In this document: positions 1-7,082 of the stretch, one piece after another
Position numbering within the stretch: the first letter of the stretch is position 1
How the letters are laid out: every line of letters begins with the position of its first letter
Origin: CAYRYU01 sp964428355
GTDB taxonomy: Bacteria; Muiribacteriota; Ozemobacteria; Ozemobacterales; Ozemobacteraceae
Reading direction: 5' to 3'
Length of the DNA: 9,761 bases
NCBI GenBank assembly: GCA_964428355.1
Contig: CAYRYU010000165.1
Location: 1 to 9,761, forward strand
The notes under the pieces: generated by a model
What the model saw: the letters and a program-made list of their open reading frames with translations, nothing else
The model's database searches: none
Told to the model about the DNA's origin: nothing
Program-made: the position numbers and the translations under genes

Positions 1-2981
1 GAAGGGCCGAGGAAGAGGGCGGAGGCGTCGTCGTCCCAGGAACCGGGGCCGGTCAAGCCGGACACGAGCCCGAAGAGAACTTTCCCGGGGGCTCGGGGGG
101 CTTCGGCCACCGCGGCTTGTATGAGAGGGGGGAACCGGGTATATCCGATGGGTTGTCCGTTCGTGTCGAGGGCTTCCACAAGGCCGTCGGAGTAGAAAAC
201 CAGGGTTCCGCCCTCGAGCGGGACGTCGATGTGCTTGTACTTTCCGCGCCGGGATGCGCCCAGAGGATAGGAGCCCATGTGGATCAGTTCAGGTGGCCGG
301 CCTTCCGCCAGAAGGGCGGGAGAGCAGTGGCCGGCATTCGCCAGCCGCACCATCCCCGTTCGGGGGTCGAGGATTCCCAGGACCATGGTCATCGTCCGTT
401 TCCCCGCGAGCAACTCGATGAAGAGCGCGTTGATCCGTTCGAGGACCTTCTCGGGTTCGTCCGGAAAAAGTGGGCAGAGCCTTCCGACCGCGGCTTTCGC
501 CATGGCGGTGACGAGCGCGGCGCCGATTCCGTGGCCGGAGACGTCCCCCAGGGCGGCGACGATCCTGCCGTCGGGAAGGGGGAAGTAATCGATGAAATCG
601 CCTCCGGTGGCTTGCGTCATCCGGTTCTGCGAGGTGATGAGGAAACCCTCCCGTTCGAGGCTGGACGCCGGAAAGATCCTGGCCTGGACCGCGGCCGCCA
701 GCTCCATGTCGGCCAGGTGCGCCATCGTCCGGTTGAAGGACGCGAAGAGCTGGCCGAACTCGTCGGCCCGGGCGTCGGACAACCGGAAACCGAAATCCCT
801 CCGCCCCATTGCGGCCATTCCGCCCCCCAGGGTGGAAATCGGCTCGAGAAGGCGGCGCAAAGCGAGACCGGTGAGCGTGAGACAGAACACGACCGCAAGA
901 AGGAGAAGAAAGACCATCCGTCTTCGAAGGGGGCGGAACTCGTCGCGAAGAACCTCCATCGGCGTGATTTCCACCAGCATCGAATCGGGGATTATGTTTC
1001 CGCTGCGCGCGACGAGGTCGACTTCCCTTCCTTCGAGTGTCATGGTCGTTCTAACGGGCTCTCCCGGCTTCTGAAGGAGGTTCATCCTTACGGGAAGCAA
1101 GGGGTTCGTCAAACGGTCATCGGGGAACCCGGGTGACATGAGATGCCTGAGTGCCCGCGCGAAAAAGACCCTTCCTGAACCCGTTTCCAAACAGACTTTT
1201 CGAAAATAGTCCCATGTCAGATTGTAATACTTAAGGACGATCACCAGGAAACAATCGGCCCCTTCGGCCGATGGGATGACGGAAGAGAAGAGGAATCCTT
1301 CCCCAACGGGGTCCCCCGTGCGCTGGAGCGAGGAGACGCTGTTCTTCGCCACTCCTGCGAACTCCTGCAGATCGCTCTCGAAAAGGCCGGAAACCACGAG
1401 GCTTTCCCCCCCCGGCAAGGGAACGGGGGGAAATCCGCGCCGGGAGTTGTACTCATTCATCACCTCCCGACCGAGTATCGAGAAGATCTTCCTGAGATGC
1501 TCCTTGCCGTTTTTGCATGCGTGCCTCACTTCCCCCCAGGTCAGATCCCGGGGCGAATACAACATGGTTATCCAGTCGGAAGGAGAGCTCCACCCGCGCT
1601 TCATGGCGTTGTCGATGACGTCCCTCCTCTCCTTCGCCGGAAGCATGAGGATAGGGACATAACCGGCCCCAACCTGGGCCTCCTCAAAGGCAAGAAATGC
1701 CGATGTGGAGGAGAGCATGAAAAACTCCTCGATACGGAACTGCCGCTGCATAGTGTAAAGCGAGGCGATAATCTCCGAAACCGGCAAGGGACGGACGAAA
1801 TCTCCGCTCAGGCGACGAAGTTCCAGTTCCCGGTCTCGGAGCGCGTTTTCGAAACCCAGATCCATCTTGTCGAGGTTTGCCAGCCCCTTTCTTCGGTTCT
1901 CCTCGATGTGGGCATTCCAGAGCTCACCATCAAGAAGGAGTCCGATGAGACCAGCCAGCGACAACGGCAGGAGGATTCCGGCAGCCATCAGAACGAGGAG
2001 CTTCGTTGCCAGGGAGAGTCGGATCACCCTGCCCGCGGAATACCTTTTCAGGAACGTGATAAAAGCGAAGCTACCCCCGAGGTAGAGCAGGAAAACTGCC
2101 AGGAGAGCATTCCGGGGTGGAACGGCCTTGTGGATCATCGCGAGGACTCTTCCATCTTTCAGGCGGTCGGCAACGACCAGAAGATTCCCAGAGTGGGCTT
2201 TCCCCGACGGCTGGTCCATGACCGAGGCCAGGCAGGAACGGAACGTTTCCGTCGCCAGGCCGGGGGAAAGAGTTTCCCGCCCGCGGCGGTCGACGGCACC
2301 CAGGAGCACGCTCCCGCGGTACCCACGGATCGTTTCGAGCATCGCGAAATCCGGCGGGAACAACGTGCGGTCTGCGAAGAAGAGGAATCCAGCGGGTTCC
2401 CCTTCGCCGGGATCTTCGGAAAAGTGCCAATAGGAAAGGGACGGAAGGGGGGGCCTGACGAACTCGAATATCCTCAACCGGTCCGGCTGCATCCACATTC
2501 CGACAAGGTTGCCTTCGACCGGGTTCAAAAGCCTCTTTTCCAGGGTCCCGATCGTAACATCGTCGAGGTCCAGCTTTTCCCGCCAGGGCGTCCGGATGAT
2601 GCGGAAAACCTCCTCGAGCGGGACGCGAATGTCCGTCTTTTCGGGAAAAGCCAGTTTTCCATCGGAGTCGAAAAGGAAGCATTGCACCGCTCCCTTGGGA
2701 TATCTTCGGATGACGCCTTCGGTCCACGAGGCGAGAGAGGTTGCCCTGGTCCAGGTTTTCCGGAAGTTCCCGATCTCCTCCCTGAAGGCGATATCGAGGT
2801 TCTTTTCGAGGAACTCCACCGCCAGCAGGTTTTCGAGGACCTTCGAAGCCGAATCGAGCCGCTCGGACTGTTCCCGGCCGTCCCGGAGGTTGAGATAGAA
2901 CCCGATGAGGAGCCAGAAGATGAAAGCGGGAACGGCCCAGAGAACGAGGGTCATGGGGACCCAACGGTTATCGTTCCTCAC
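1..2981 (-). CDS. Membrane receptor phosphatase: two sensor regions, HAMP, active SpoIIE/RsbU-type PPM domain (3' end cut by window)
   Basis: This frame is open without interruption from GTG at 2981 to the window edge (993 residues seen, no stop). Likely membrane segments are at about residues 8-30, 291-311, 327-350 and 689-708. They enclose two putative extracytoplasmic sensor regions (about 31-290 and 351-685) of unrecognised, perhaps Cache-like, fold. HAMP follows at about 706-760, then a linker helix with QARIFP (766-771), and a PPM/SpoIIE phosphatase domain. The domain motifs are all present: GGDFID (793-798), GDVSGHG (812-818), AGH (883-885), YSDGLVEA with Asp932, and WDDDAS (982-987). 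The acidic residues match the Mn/Mg ligands known in this family. By family knowledge it would dephosphorylate a Ser/Thr-phosphorylated protein, typically a STAS anti-anti-sigma factor; the target is not visible here. GTG 2981 is preferred because GGGAGG lies 6 bases upstream. ATG 2954 has no ribosome-binding site. The gene overlaps its upstream paralogue by 14 bases, suggesting translational coupling. Little of the C-terminus should be missing. Confidence 0.93.
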   Translation of the reverse strand, partial: MRNDNRWVPMTLVLWAVPAFIFWLLIGFYLNLRDGREQSERLDSASKVLENLLAVEFLEKNLDIAFREEIGNFRKTWTRATSLASWTEGVIRRYPKGAVQCFLFDSDGKLAFPEKTDIRVPLEEVFRIIRTPWREKLDLDDVTIGTLEKRLLNPVEGNLVGMWMQPDRLRIFEFVRPPLPSLSYWHFSEDPGEGEPAGFLFFADRTLFPPDFAMLETIRGYRGSVLLGAVDRRGRETLSPGLATETFRSCLASVMDQPSGKAHSGNLLVVADRLKDGRVLAMIHKAVPPRNALLAVFLLYLGGSFAFITFLKRYSAGRVIRLSLATKLLVLMAAGILLPLSLAGLIGLLLDGELWNAHIEENRRKGLANLDKMDLGFENALRDRELELRRLSGDFVRPLPVSEIIASLYTMQRQFRIEEFFMLSSTSAFLAFEEAQVGAGYVPILMLPAKERRDVIDNAMKRGWSSPSDWITMLYSPRDLTWGEVRHACKNGKEHLRKIFSILGREVMNEYNSRRGFPPVPLPGGESLVVSGLFESDLQEFAGVAKNSVSSLQRTGDPVGEGFLFSSVIPSAEGADCFLVIVLKYYNLTWDYFRKVCLETGSGRVFFARALRHLMSPGFPDDRLTNPLLPVRMNLLQKPGEPVRTTMTLEGREVDLVARSGNIIPDSMLVEITPMEVLRDEFRPLRRRMVFLLLLAVVFCLTLTGLALRRLLEPISTLGGGMAAMGRRDFGFRLSDARADEFGQLFASFNRTMAHLADMELAAAVQARIFPASSLEREGFLITSQNRMTQATGGDFIDYFPLPDGRIVAALGDVSGHGIGAALVTAMAKAAVGRLCPLFPDEPEKVLERINALFIELLAGKRTMTMVLGILDPRTGMVRLANAGHCSPALLAEGRPPELIHMGSYPLGASRRGKYKHIDVPLEGGTLVFYSDGLVEALDTNGQPIGYTRFPPLIQAAVAEAPRAPGKVLFGLVSGLTGPGSWDDDASALFLGP

Positions 2982-5900
2982 CCTCGGCCTCCCAGGTTTT
3001 CGGTGAAAACAGGTTTTCGATGAAAAGGAGCGCGCCGGAGAATCCCTCGATGGATCCGGGCAACGCGGTTACGGGATCCTCGTGGAGGGATTTCCCCTGA
3101 ACCGGATGTCCGTTGCCTTCCCTGGGGGTCTTGAGAAAAGCGGGAAGGGAGTTTTCATCGATGGTTCGACGGGAAGGTCCCACGTGTGTCAACACCAGCG
3201 AGGAGCCGGGGGCGAGCTCGATCGTGGTTCCGGATACCGGATCATCGCTTCCCGCAGAACTACCAGCCAGGACCGTGATTTTCCATTCACCGTCAGAACA
3301 GGCAGCGAGGAAATCCCCACGCCAGGCCAGAACGGGACCCTTCCCAGCCGCATGCCAGCACCCTACAAGAAGCCCATACCGGGTGGAGAGAGCCGGAGTT
3401 TTGGCGAGTGGCTCCCCCGGCCTCGCCCCTGACCTTGCCCCCGGTCTTCCTTCCAACCTCTCTTCCAACCTTGCTTCCGGCTTTGGACCCGGGTCCCAGG
3501 CCTTCTCTCTTTCCGTCGCGGGGTCGGCGGAATCGAGGAACCCCGCTTCGGCCCCTTCCAAAAGGGAAGCGGGATCCCTTGCCCCGAGCTGGAACGCGAG
3601 CCGGATATGGGTCTTGATTGCCGCGAGGCGCAACGCCGACGCCATCGTTCGTTCCGGGAGGGTCACGAGGAAGAAACCGATCGTCGAATCGTCGATCGCA
3701 AAAACGTCGCAGATCTCCCCGCCGAAGTCGGAAGCGGTTCCCGCAGGCGAGTGCTTCGGGACACCGATCCAGCCCATTGCCCGCTTCCCGGGAACGGAAA
3801 CGGGCTTGGAGGGCAGAAGCTGGGACTGGATCGTGGATGCGACGGCGAGCTGCTCCATCTCCTCGAGCATGGAATCCACCCCGCTTCCGATCGTTTCCAG
3901 TTCGTCACCGGTTTCGAGCCTTATCCGTTTCGAAAATCGCGAGTTTGCCAGGTGCTCCAGGCCGGTCAGAAGAACCTGGAACGGTTGGAGGATGACGCGG
4001 GCGAAAACGGTGCCGAGGAACATGGCGAAAACGATCGTCGCTGCGGCAATCATCAGGAACCCGATCGCCCGGTCACGGGATTCCTTTCGAATCGGGTCGA
4101 GGGGGATTCCCAGGACGAGCTGGACTCCCTCTATCGCGATTCCCGGGCGGCCCACCAGAAGCCAGTCTCTGCCCCTGAAGCGCCCTTCAATGAACTGGAG
4201 AGACCGGGTATGGTCGATCAGCGAATGCAGGCGTAGAAGATCGGCATACTTGAGCTTCGCATCGGATTTCCGGAGGGCGGGGATCTCCCCTTCGGGAAGG
4301 GCCATCAGGTCGAACGTGAATGGAGCGGGAAAAAGGGTCTTCCGCCAGGTTCTCCTCACTTTCCTCAAAAACAGGGTGCGGTCCAGGTCGCGTTTCAGGA
4401 GTACAAGGAAACATTTCCCTTCCTTGTCGGCCGATCGGAAGAAGGAATTGAACTTCGTCATCCGGAGAGGACCAAGATTCAGATTGCAGATGATTTTCTG
4501 GCGGCTGGCGAAATCCGGGGCAACATACCGGAGCAGGACGGACTCCCGCTTCAGCTGGGGCGGGCGCTTGTCCATCGGGTGGAGGAGCCGCCACTCCCAG
4601 GTTTGGATAGCCCATTTCGCCAATCCATCCAGGATATCCTGGGAAAGGAAGCTGCGGATGGAACTTTCGCCCTCCCTTCCCTTAGGTCCCACTCGTGCAA
4701 GGACCCGGCCCTCGGGGTCATAAACAGCTGCGATCATGCAGCTTCGCCAGGAGGGGGAGATCCGGTTCAGGGCGCGTTGGTACTTCCCGGGATCAACCTT
4801 TCCCGCCATCTGGTTCGTGAGGGTCAGGAAGCGGTCTGAAAGCAGCCGCCGGTAATCGGCGAAGCTGGTATCCATGCGGTCGAGAATCCCCTCAGCCGCC
4901 TTCCGGAACCCCCCGATGACCGATCGCTCCCGGGATTCGAGGTACTGCCTGGCGAAGCCCAGGAAAACCGCCGCTCCCGCAATTGCCGCTCCTCCGAAAA
5001 GCAGGAGGATACGGAATCTCAAGCCCAATCCGACTTCGGAAAGGAAAATTCCGATAATCGCGAACAGTGTCAGGGTCGCGAACGTCAGGGCCAAAATCGG
5101 AAACCAGTTTGCAACCATCCAGGAGGTCTGCGGAGGGATCGGGCTCGAAACCCCGATCTGAAAACGCCGGGCCAGGATCGAACCCACGGCCAGGAACCCG
5201 CCCGCTTCACGTTCTGAAACGTGGGAAAGATCTTCCTGGAGCAGGCCCGGGTTCGACCCGACAAGGAGCGGTGGTACAATCCCTGCAAGATCCGATATTC
5301 CGAAGGAGAAACCCGTCCCGGCCTTTTTCGAGATGCGAAACACCGCCTCCCGGACCAGGGAGTGGGCTTCGATCCTGGGAAGGTCGAGGATCGCGAGCAC
5401 CAGGACGGGGGTTCCCGTGCCGAGCCTGCAGGGGATGACTCCTGCGAGGGTATCCAGGCCGATGGGCTGGAGGTTGACCAGCTTTCCCGGATTCCGCGCG
5501 ATCGGCTCGAGCGCTTCGTTGTTTCCGATGACGTTCTTGACCATCTTCGATGCGCTCGATTGGAGGCGGTCGGAAAACCTGGCCCGGTCCCTGATGGCTT
5601 TCAGACAGGCCTCGGACGCAAGGCGGAGGCCTTCGGTTGTTCCGGCGACGTTGATTCGCCGGCCCTTACGGTCGAAAACGAACAGCTTCCCTATCGGAGT
5701 CAATGTGCCCGCCAACTTTTCCGCGGCTTCAAGGTCCCAGCGGAGGGCGCGACAGAATCTCAGGATGCGGTCCTGCGCCCAGGTCAGCGGTTGCGATTCC
5801 CGGTTGATGTGGGCCGCGATCTCGCGGAGATCTTCGCGGACCTTTTCCCGGGAAGCCTCGGTGGCGGCCTCCTTTCGGGTATCAATGAGCCAGAGGCCGA

Positions 5901-5997
5901 TTCCCCAGGGGATGCAATAGATTATGAGGCCCAGAAGGATGGGGAGGATCACCCCTCCGCGGGGGCAACCTCGATCGGGTGCTGGGGTTCGAGCCAT
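2968..5997 (-). CDS. Membrane receptor with two sensor regions, HAMP and a degenerate PPM domain (putative pseudophosphatase)
   Basis: It is 1009 residues from ATG 5997. Membrane segments are at about 14-38, 294-320, 327-350 and 643-668. They flank two sensor regions (39-292 and 351-642), each with an FDRKG or YDPEG turn typical of PAS/Cache-like strands. HAMP (about 664-718) and a linker with TIQSQLLP (722-729), the usual RsbU/SpoIIE pattern, follow. The C-terminal domain lines up with the PPM domain of the downstream gene, but its catalytic motifs are gone. GGDFID is GGEICD (759-764), GDVSGHG is VTLPERT (778-784), the AGH region is lost, YSDG is THVG (from 937), and WDDDASALFL is FSGALLFIEN (986-995). 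A Pro/Arg/Gly/Glu-rich stretch (829-868) is inserted. A protein phosphatase reaction is therefore unlikely; it is probably a regulatory or decoy receptor. The frame has no stops over 3 kb and codon use resembles its neighbours, so it is not a decayed gene. GTG 6033 is a possible longer start (1021 residues). Neither start has a strong ribosome-binding site. Confidence 0.92.
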   Translation of the reverse strand: MARTPAPDRGCPRGGVILPILLGLIIYCIPWGIGLWLIDTRKEAATEASREKVREDLREIAAHINRESQPLTWAQDRILRFCRALRWDLEAAEKLAGTLTPIGKLFVFDRKGRRINVAGTTEGLRLASEACLKAIRDRARFSDRLQSSASKMVKNVIGNNEALEPIARNPGKLVNLQPIGLDTLAGVIPCRLGTGTPVLVLAILDLPRIEAHSLVREAVFRISKKAGTGFSFGISDLAGIVPPLLVGSNPGLLQEDLSHVSEREAGGFLAVGSILARRFQIGVSSPIPPQTSWMVANWFPILALTFATLTLFAIIGIFLSEVGLGLRFRILLLFGGAAIAGAAVFLGFARQYLESRERSVIGGFRKAAEGILDRMDTSFADYRRLLSDRFLTLTNQMAGKVDPGKYQRALNRISPSWRSCMIAAVYDPEGRVLARVGPKGREGESSIRSFLSQDILDGLAKWAIQTWEWRLLHPMDKRPPQLKRESVLLRYVAPDFASRQKIICNLNLGPLRMTKFNSFFRSADKEGKCFLVLLKRDLDRTLFLRKVRRTWRKTLFPAPFTFDLMALPEGEIPALRKSDAKLKYADLLRLHSLIDHTRSLQFIEGRFRGRDWLLVGRPGIAIEGVQLVLGIPLDPIRKESRDRAIGFLMIAAATIVFAMFLGTVFARVILQPFQVLLTGLEHLANSRFSKRIRLETGDELETIGSGVDSMLEEMEQLAVASTIQSQLLPSKPVSVPGKRAMGWIGVPKHSPAGTASDFGGEICDVFAIDDSTIGFFLVTLPERTMASALRLAAIKTHIRLAFQLGARDPASLLEGAEAGFLDSADPATEREKAWDPGPKPEARLEERLEGRPGARSGARPGEPLAKTPALSTRYGLLVGCWHAAGKGPVLAWRGDFLAACSDGEWKITVLAGSSAGSDDPVSGTTIELAPGSSLVLTHVGPSRRTIDENSLPAFLKTPREGNGHPVQGKSLHEDPVTALPGSIEGFSGALLFIENLFSPKTWEAEGEER
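2988..2993 (-). promoter_or_regulatory. Ribosome binding site deciding the GTG start at 2981
   Basis: GGGAGG on the minus strand ends 6 bases before GTG 2981, inside the last codons of the upstream gene. The in-frame ATG at 2954 is preceded only by a stretch without a purine-rich site. The GTG start adds MRNDNRWVP, a short positively charged cytoplasmic lead before the first membrane segment. This fits a coupled start overlapping the upstream TAA at 2968-2970. Confidence 0.65.
3394..3513 (-). repeat. Low-complexity insertion inside the degenerate phosphatase domain
   Basis: This encodes about 40 residues rich in Arg, Pro, Gly, Glu and Ala, with short internal echoes (EARLEERLEGRPGARSGARP). 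At DNA level the plus strand shows near-copies of TTCCAACCTT spaced a few bases apart. It sits between the degenerate GDVSGHG region and the next predicted strands of the PPM fold. It is probably a disordered loop grown by slippage. The intact paralogue has no equivalent. Confidence 0.6.
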
Positions 5998-6118
5998 CAA
6001 CCAAAGTATATTCCATGACGTGGTTGTTGTCACCGGAATGGTCCACTCGCAAAAATCGCGATGGTGGCAATCGAATCGAACCCATCAGGTTCCCAAATCT
6101 TTCGGAACCGGTCAAATT

Positions 6119-6142
6119 CCCGCCGGGACCTCACCGGGCGGG
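6119..6142 (-). other. GC-rich inverted repeat in the presumed leader of the leftward genes
   Basis: CCCGCC (6119-6124) and GGCGGG (6137-6142) pair around a 12-base loop. On the minus strand the hairpin follows a TTTTT run rather than preceding one. On the plus strand it is followed by AAAAA. It is therefore not an intrinsic terminator in either direction. If the weak minus-strand -10 at 6152-6157 is real, the hairpin would form at the very start of that transcript. Confidence 0.35.
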
Positions 6143-6188
6143 CAAAAAGGCATTCTATCCGATAGCGAATTTTGGAAATATCCCCCGG

Positions 6189-6218
6189 TTGCTTCCTGGA
6201 TCCGTCGCGGACTATAAT
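6189..6218 (+). promoter_or_regulatory. Sigma70-like promoter for the 6281 gene
   Basis: TTGCTT (6189-6194) and a perfect TATAAT (6213-6218) are separated by 18 bases. They lie about 60 bases upstream of the ATG at 6281, giving a leader of roughly 55 bases. This is the best promoter match seen in the window and sits in the expected place. Whether the same transcript continues into the propeller and peptidase genes is not known. Confidence 0.65.
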
Positions 6219-6234
6219 GTACCCGACGGGATCC

Positions 6235-6244
6235 CCTCGCGAGG
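6235..6244. promoter_or_regulatory. Perfect 10-base palindrome near the transcription start
   Basis: CCTCGCGAGG lies about 17 bases after the -10 box, in the early leader of the 6281 gene. It could be a half-site pair for a repressor or a small hairpin. Short GC palindromes also arise by chance in such DNA, so the regulatory role is only a suggestion. Confidence 0.25.
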
Positions 6245-6269
6245 ACGAAAGAAGCGCGAGAGCCGATCC

Positions 6270-6275
6270 GGAGGG
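6270..6275 (+). promoter_or_regulatory. Ribosome binding site of the 6281 gene
   Basis: GGAGGG lies 5 bases before ATG 6281. It is a strong Shine-Dalgarno match at good spacing and fixes this start. Confidence 0.8.
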
Positions 6276-6280
6276 AATCG

Positions 6281-6988
6281 ATGGCCACACCGGCGAACCC
6301 GAGAAAACTTCCCGCGATCGATCTGAACGCCCTTCTTGGCGAACTCGAGACCCTTCAGACGAGGGTCCGGAACGGGGAGACCCTTTCGGTGCCCCAGATC
6401 ACGGTTTTCCTGCAGGGCCAGCACCGGGTCAGGGGGGAGTTCCTGCGCTACGGAGCCTTTCGCGGAGGGGAAGAAACCCTCCTCCTGCGCGAAACCCAGT
6501 CGAGCTCGAACCTGGATGTGGCGTATTTTCCAAAATCGGCGATCCTGGGGATCCTGGTCCACTTTTCGCCGGAGAATGTCGCACTGCTTTCGAAGGGTGG
6601 GATCAAGACCCTCCCCGCCAGGATTCCCTCCCGTCTCGAACTCGAAAGGGCCACCAGCCGGATCGTCGAAACCGTCCAGAAGAATTTCGACAAGAAGATT
6701 CCCGTCGAGATCGCCTGGCCGGACTTCCCGCTTTCCGACATGACCCTGGCGGAAATCGGACGGGTTCTGGAATCGCTCGAAAAGATGTTTCCCGAGGTGG
6801 GAAAGGAACACCTTCGCAAGGGCTCCTTCAAGGCCAAGGTCGAAAAGATATCTATCGGTGCTTCCCCGCGGGTTTTCGGGTGGCAGCTGGACGTTTCCAC
6901 GCTCAGGCTCAACGCCCGCCGTGACGGAGAGGAGATCGATTTCCCCGCTCTCGATGAGCTGAAATCCGGACTCGACGGTGTTCTCTAG
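6281..6988 (+). CDS. Hypothetical cytoplasmic protein, possible Sm/Hfq-like N-terminal half
   Basis: It is 235 residues, with no signal peptide or membrane segment, and it belongs to no family I can name. After a short helix (about 13-30), residues 38-102 read as a small beta barrel. The stretch ITVFLQGQHRVRGEFLRYGAF is followed by TLLLRE and AYFPKSAILGI. This order (strand, glycine turn, strand, aromatic-Gly, strand, then a Y-x-x-K/S-A-I strand) recalls the Sm1/Sm2 pattern of Hfq and LSm proteins, where VTVFL, G and YKHAIS occur. The resemblance is by eye only. Residues 115-140 and 150-182 are helical and charged; 183-210 look like further strands. The ATG is fixed by GGAGGG 5 bases upstream, and a good promoter lies at 6189-6218. 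It is the first gene of a possible three-gene rightward unit, 94 bases ahead of the exported propeller. Being an adaptor or RNA-binding protein would be speculation. Confidence 0.85.
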   Translation: MATPANPRKLPAIDLNALLGELETLQTRVRNGETLSVPQITVFLQGQHRVRGEFLRYGAFRGGEETLLLRETQSSSNLDVAYFPKSAILGILVHFSPENVALLSKGGIKTLPARIPSRLELERATSRIVETVQKNFDKKIPVEIAWPDFPLSDMTLAEIGRVLESLEKMFPEVGKEHLRKGSFKAKVEKISIGASPRVFGWQLDVSTLRLNARRDGEEIDFPALDELKSGLDGVL

Positions 6989-7082
6989 GTGTGATCCGGC
7001 CGATGGCAACCCTTCGCCGTTCGCCTTTCCAATCCAATGTGTTCGACGCTCCGCCTTGTCGGGGCGGTGAAAGGATTTTTCC
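6989..7082 (+). other. Short gap with a small hairpin ahead of the propeller gene
   Basis: In these 94 bases CCGCC (7051-7055) can pair with GGCGG (7063-7067) around a 7-base loop. The hairpin ends just before the ribosome binding site AAGGA (7071-7075), which lies 7 bases before ATG 7083. A TTTTT run begins 8 bases after the stem, too far for a classic terminator. No convincing promoter is seen, so read-through from the 6281 gene is plausible. Confidence 0.35.

Larger units (their letters stand above)
6034..6280. other. Divergent intergenic region between the leftward receptor pair and the rightward operon
   Basis: There are 247 bases without a credible gene between two divergent units. It is locally more AT-rich than its surroundings (6094-6120 and 6143-6180). 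For the rightward genes there is a clear promoter at 6189-6218. For the leftward genes only weak candidates are seen. One is a minus-strand TAGAAT at 6152-6157 with a poor -35 (ATTTCC, 16-base spacer). The other is a minus-strand TTGACC at 6110-6115 with no matching -10. No tRNA or small-RNA gene is recognised. Confidence 0.6.

Noticed and set aside
2071..2964. 297-codon minus-strand frame starting at TTG 2964
   Set aside because: It overlaps the active phosphatase gene in another frame of the same strand, is Arg/Pro-rich, and lacks the membrane segments seen in the true frame.
1497..3023. Long open frame on the plus strand (508 codons) opposite the active phosphatase gene
   Set aside because: Its translation is Arg/Glu/Pro-rich with no domain, and the opposite strand encodes a full receptor phosphatase with recognisable motifs. 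GC-biased codons create such open shadows.
3113..4723. 536-codon plus-strand frame opposite the pseudophosphatase gene
   Set aside because: It is a Ser/Arg/Pro-rich nonsense-like translation with no start context. It is the shadow of the minus-strand coding frame.
6060..6090. tRNA-like T-arm (GGTTCGATTC) on the minus strand, followed by GCCACCA
   Set aside because: The flanking bases do not form the T stem, and no anticodon arm or acceptor stem is found upstream.
7051..7080. Hairpin plus TTTTT as an intrinsic terminator after the 6281 gene
   Set aside because: The T run is separated from a 5-base stem by 8 bases that form the next gene's ribosome binding site.
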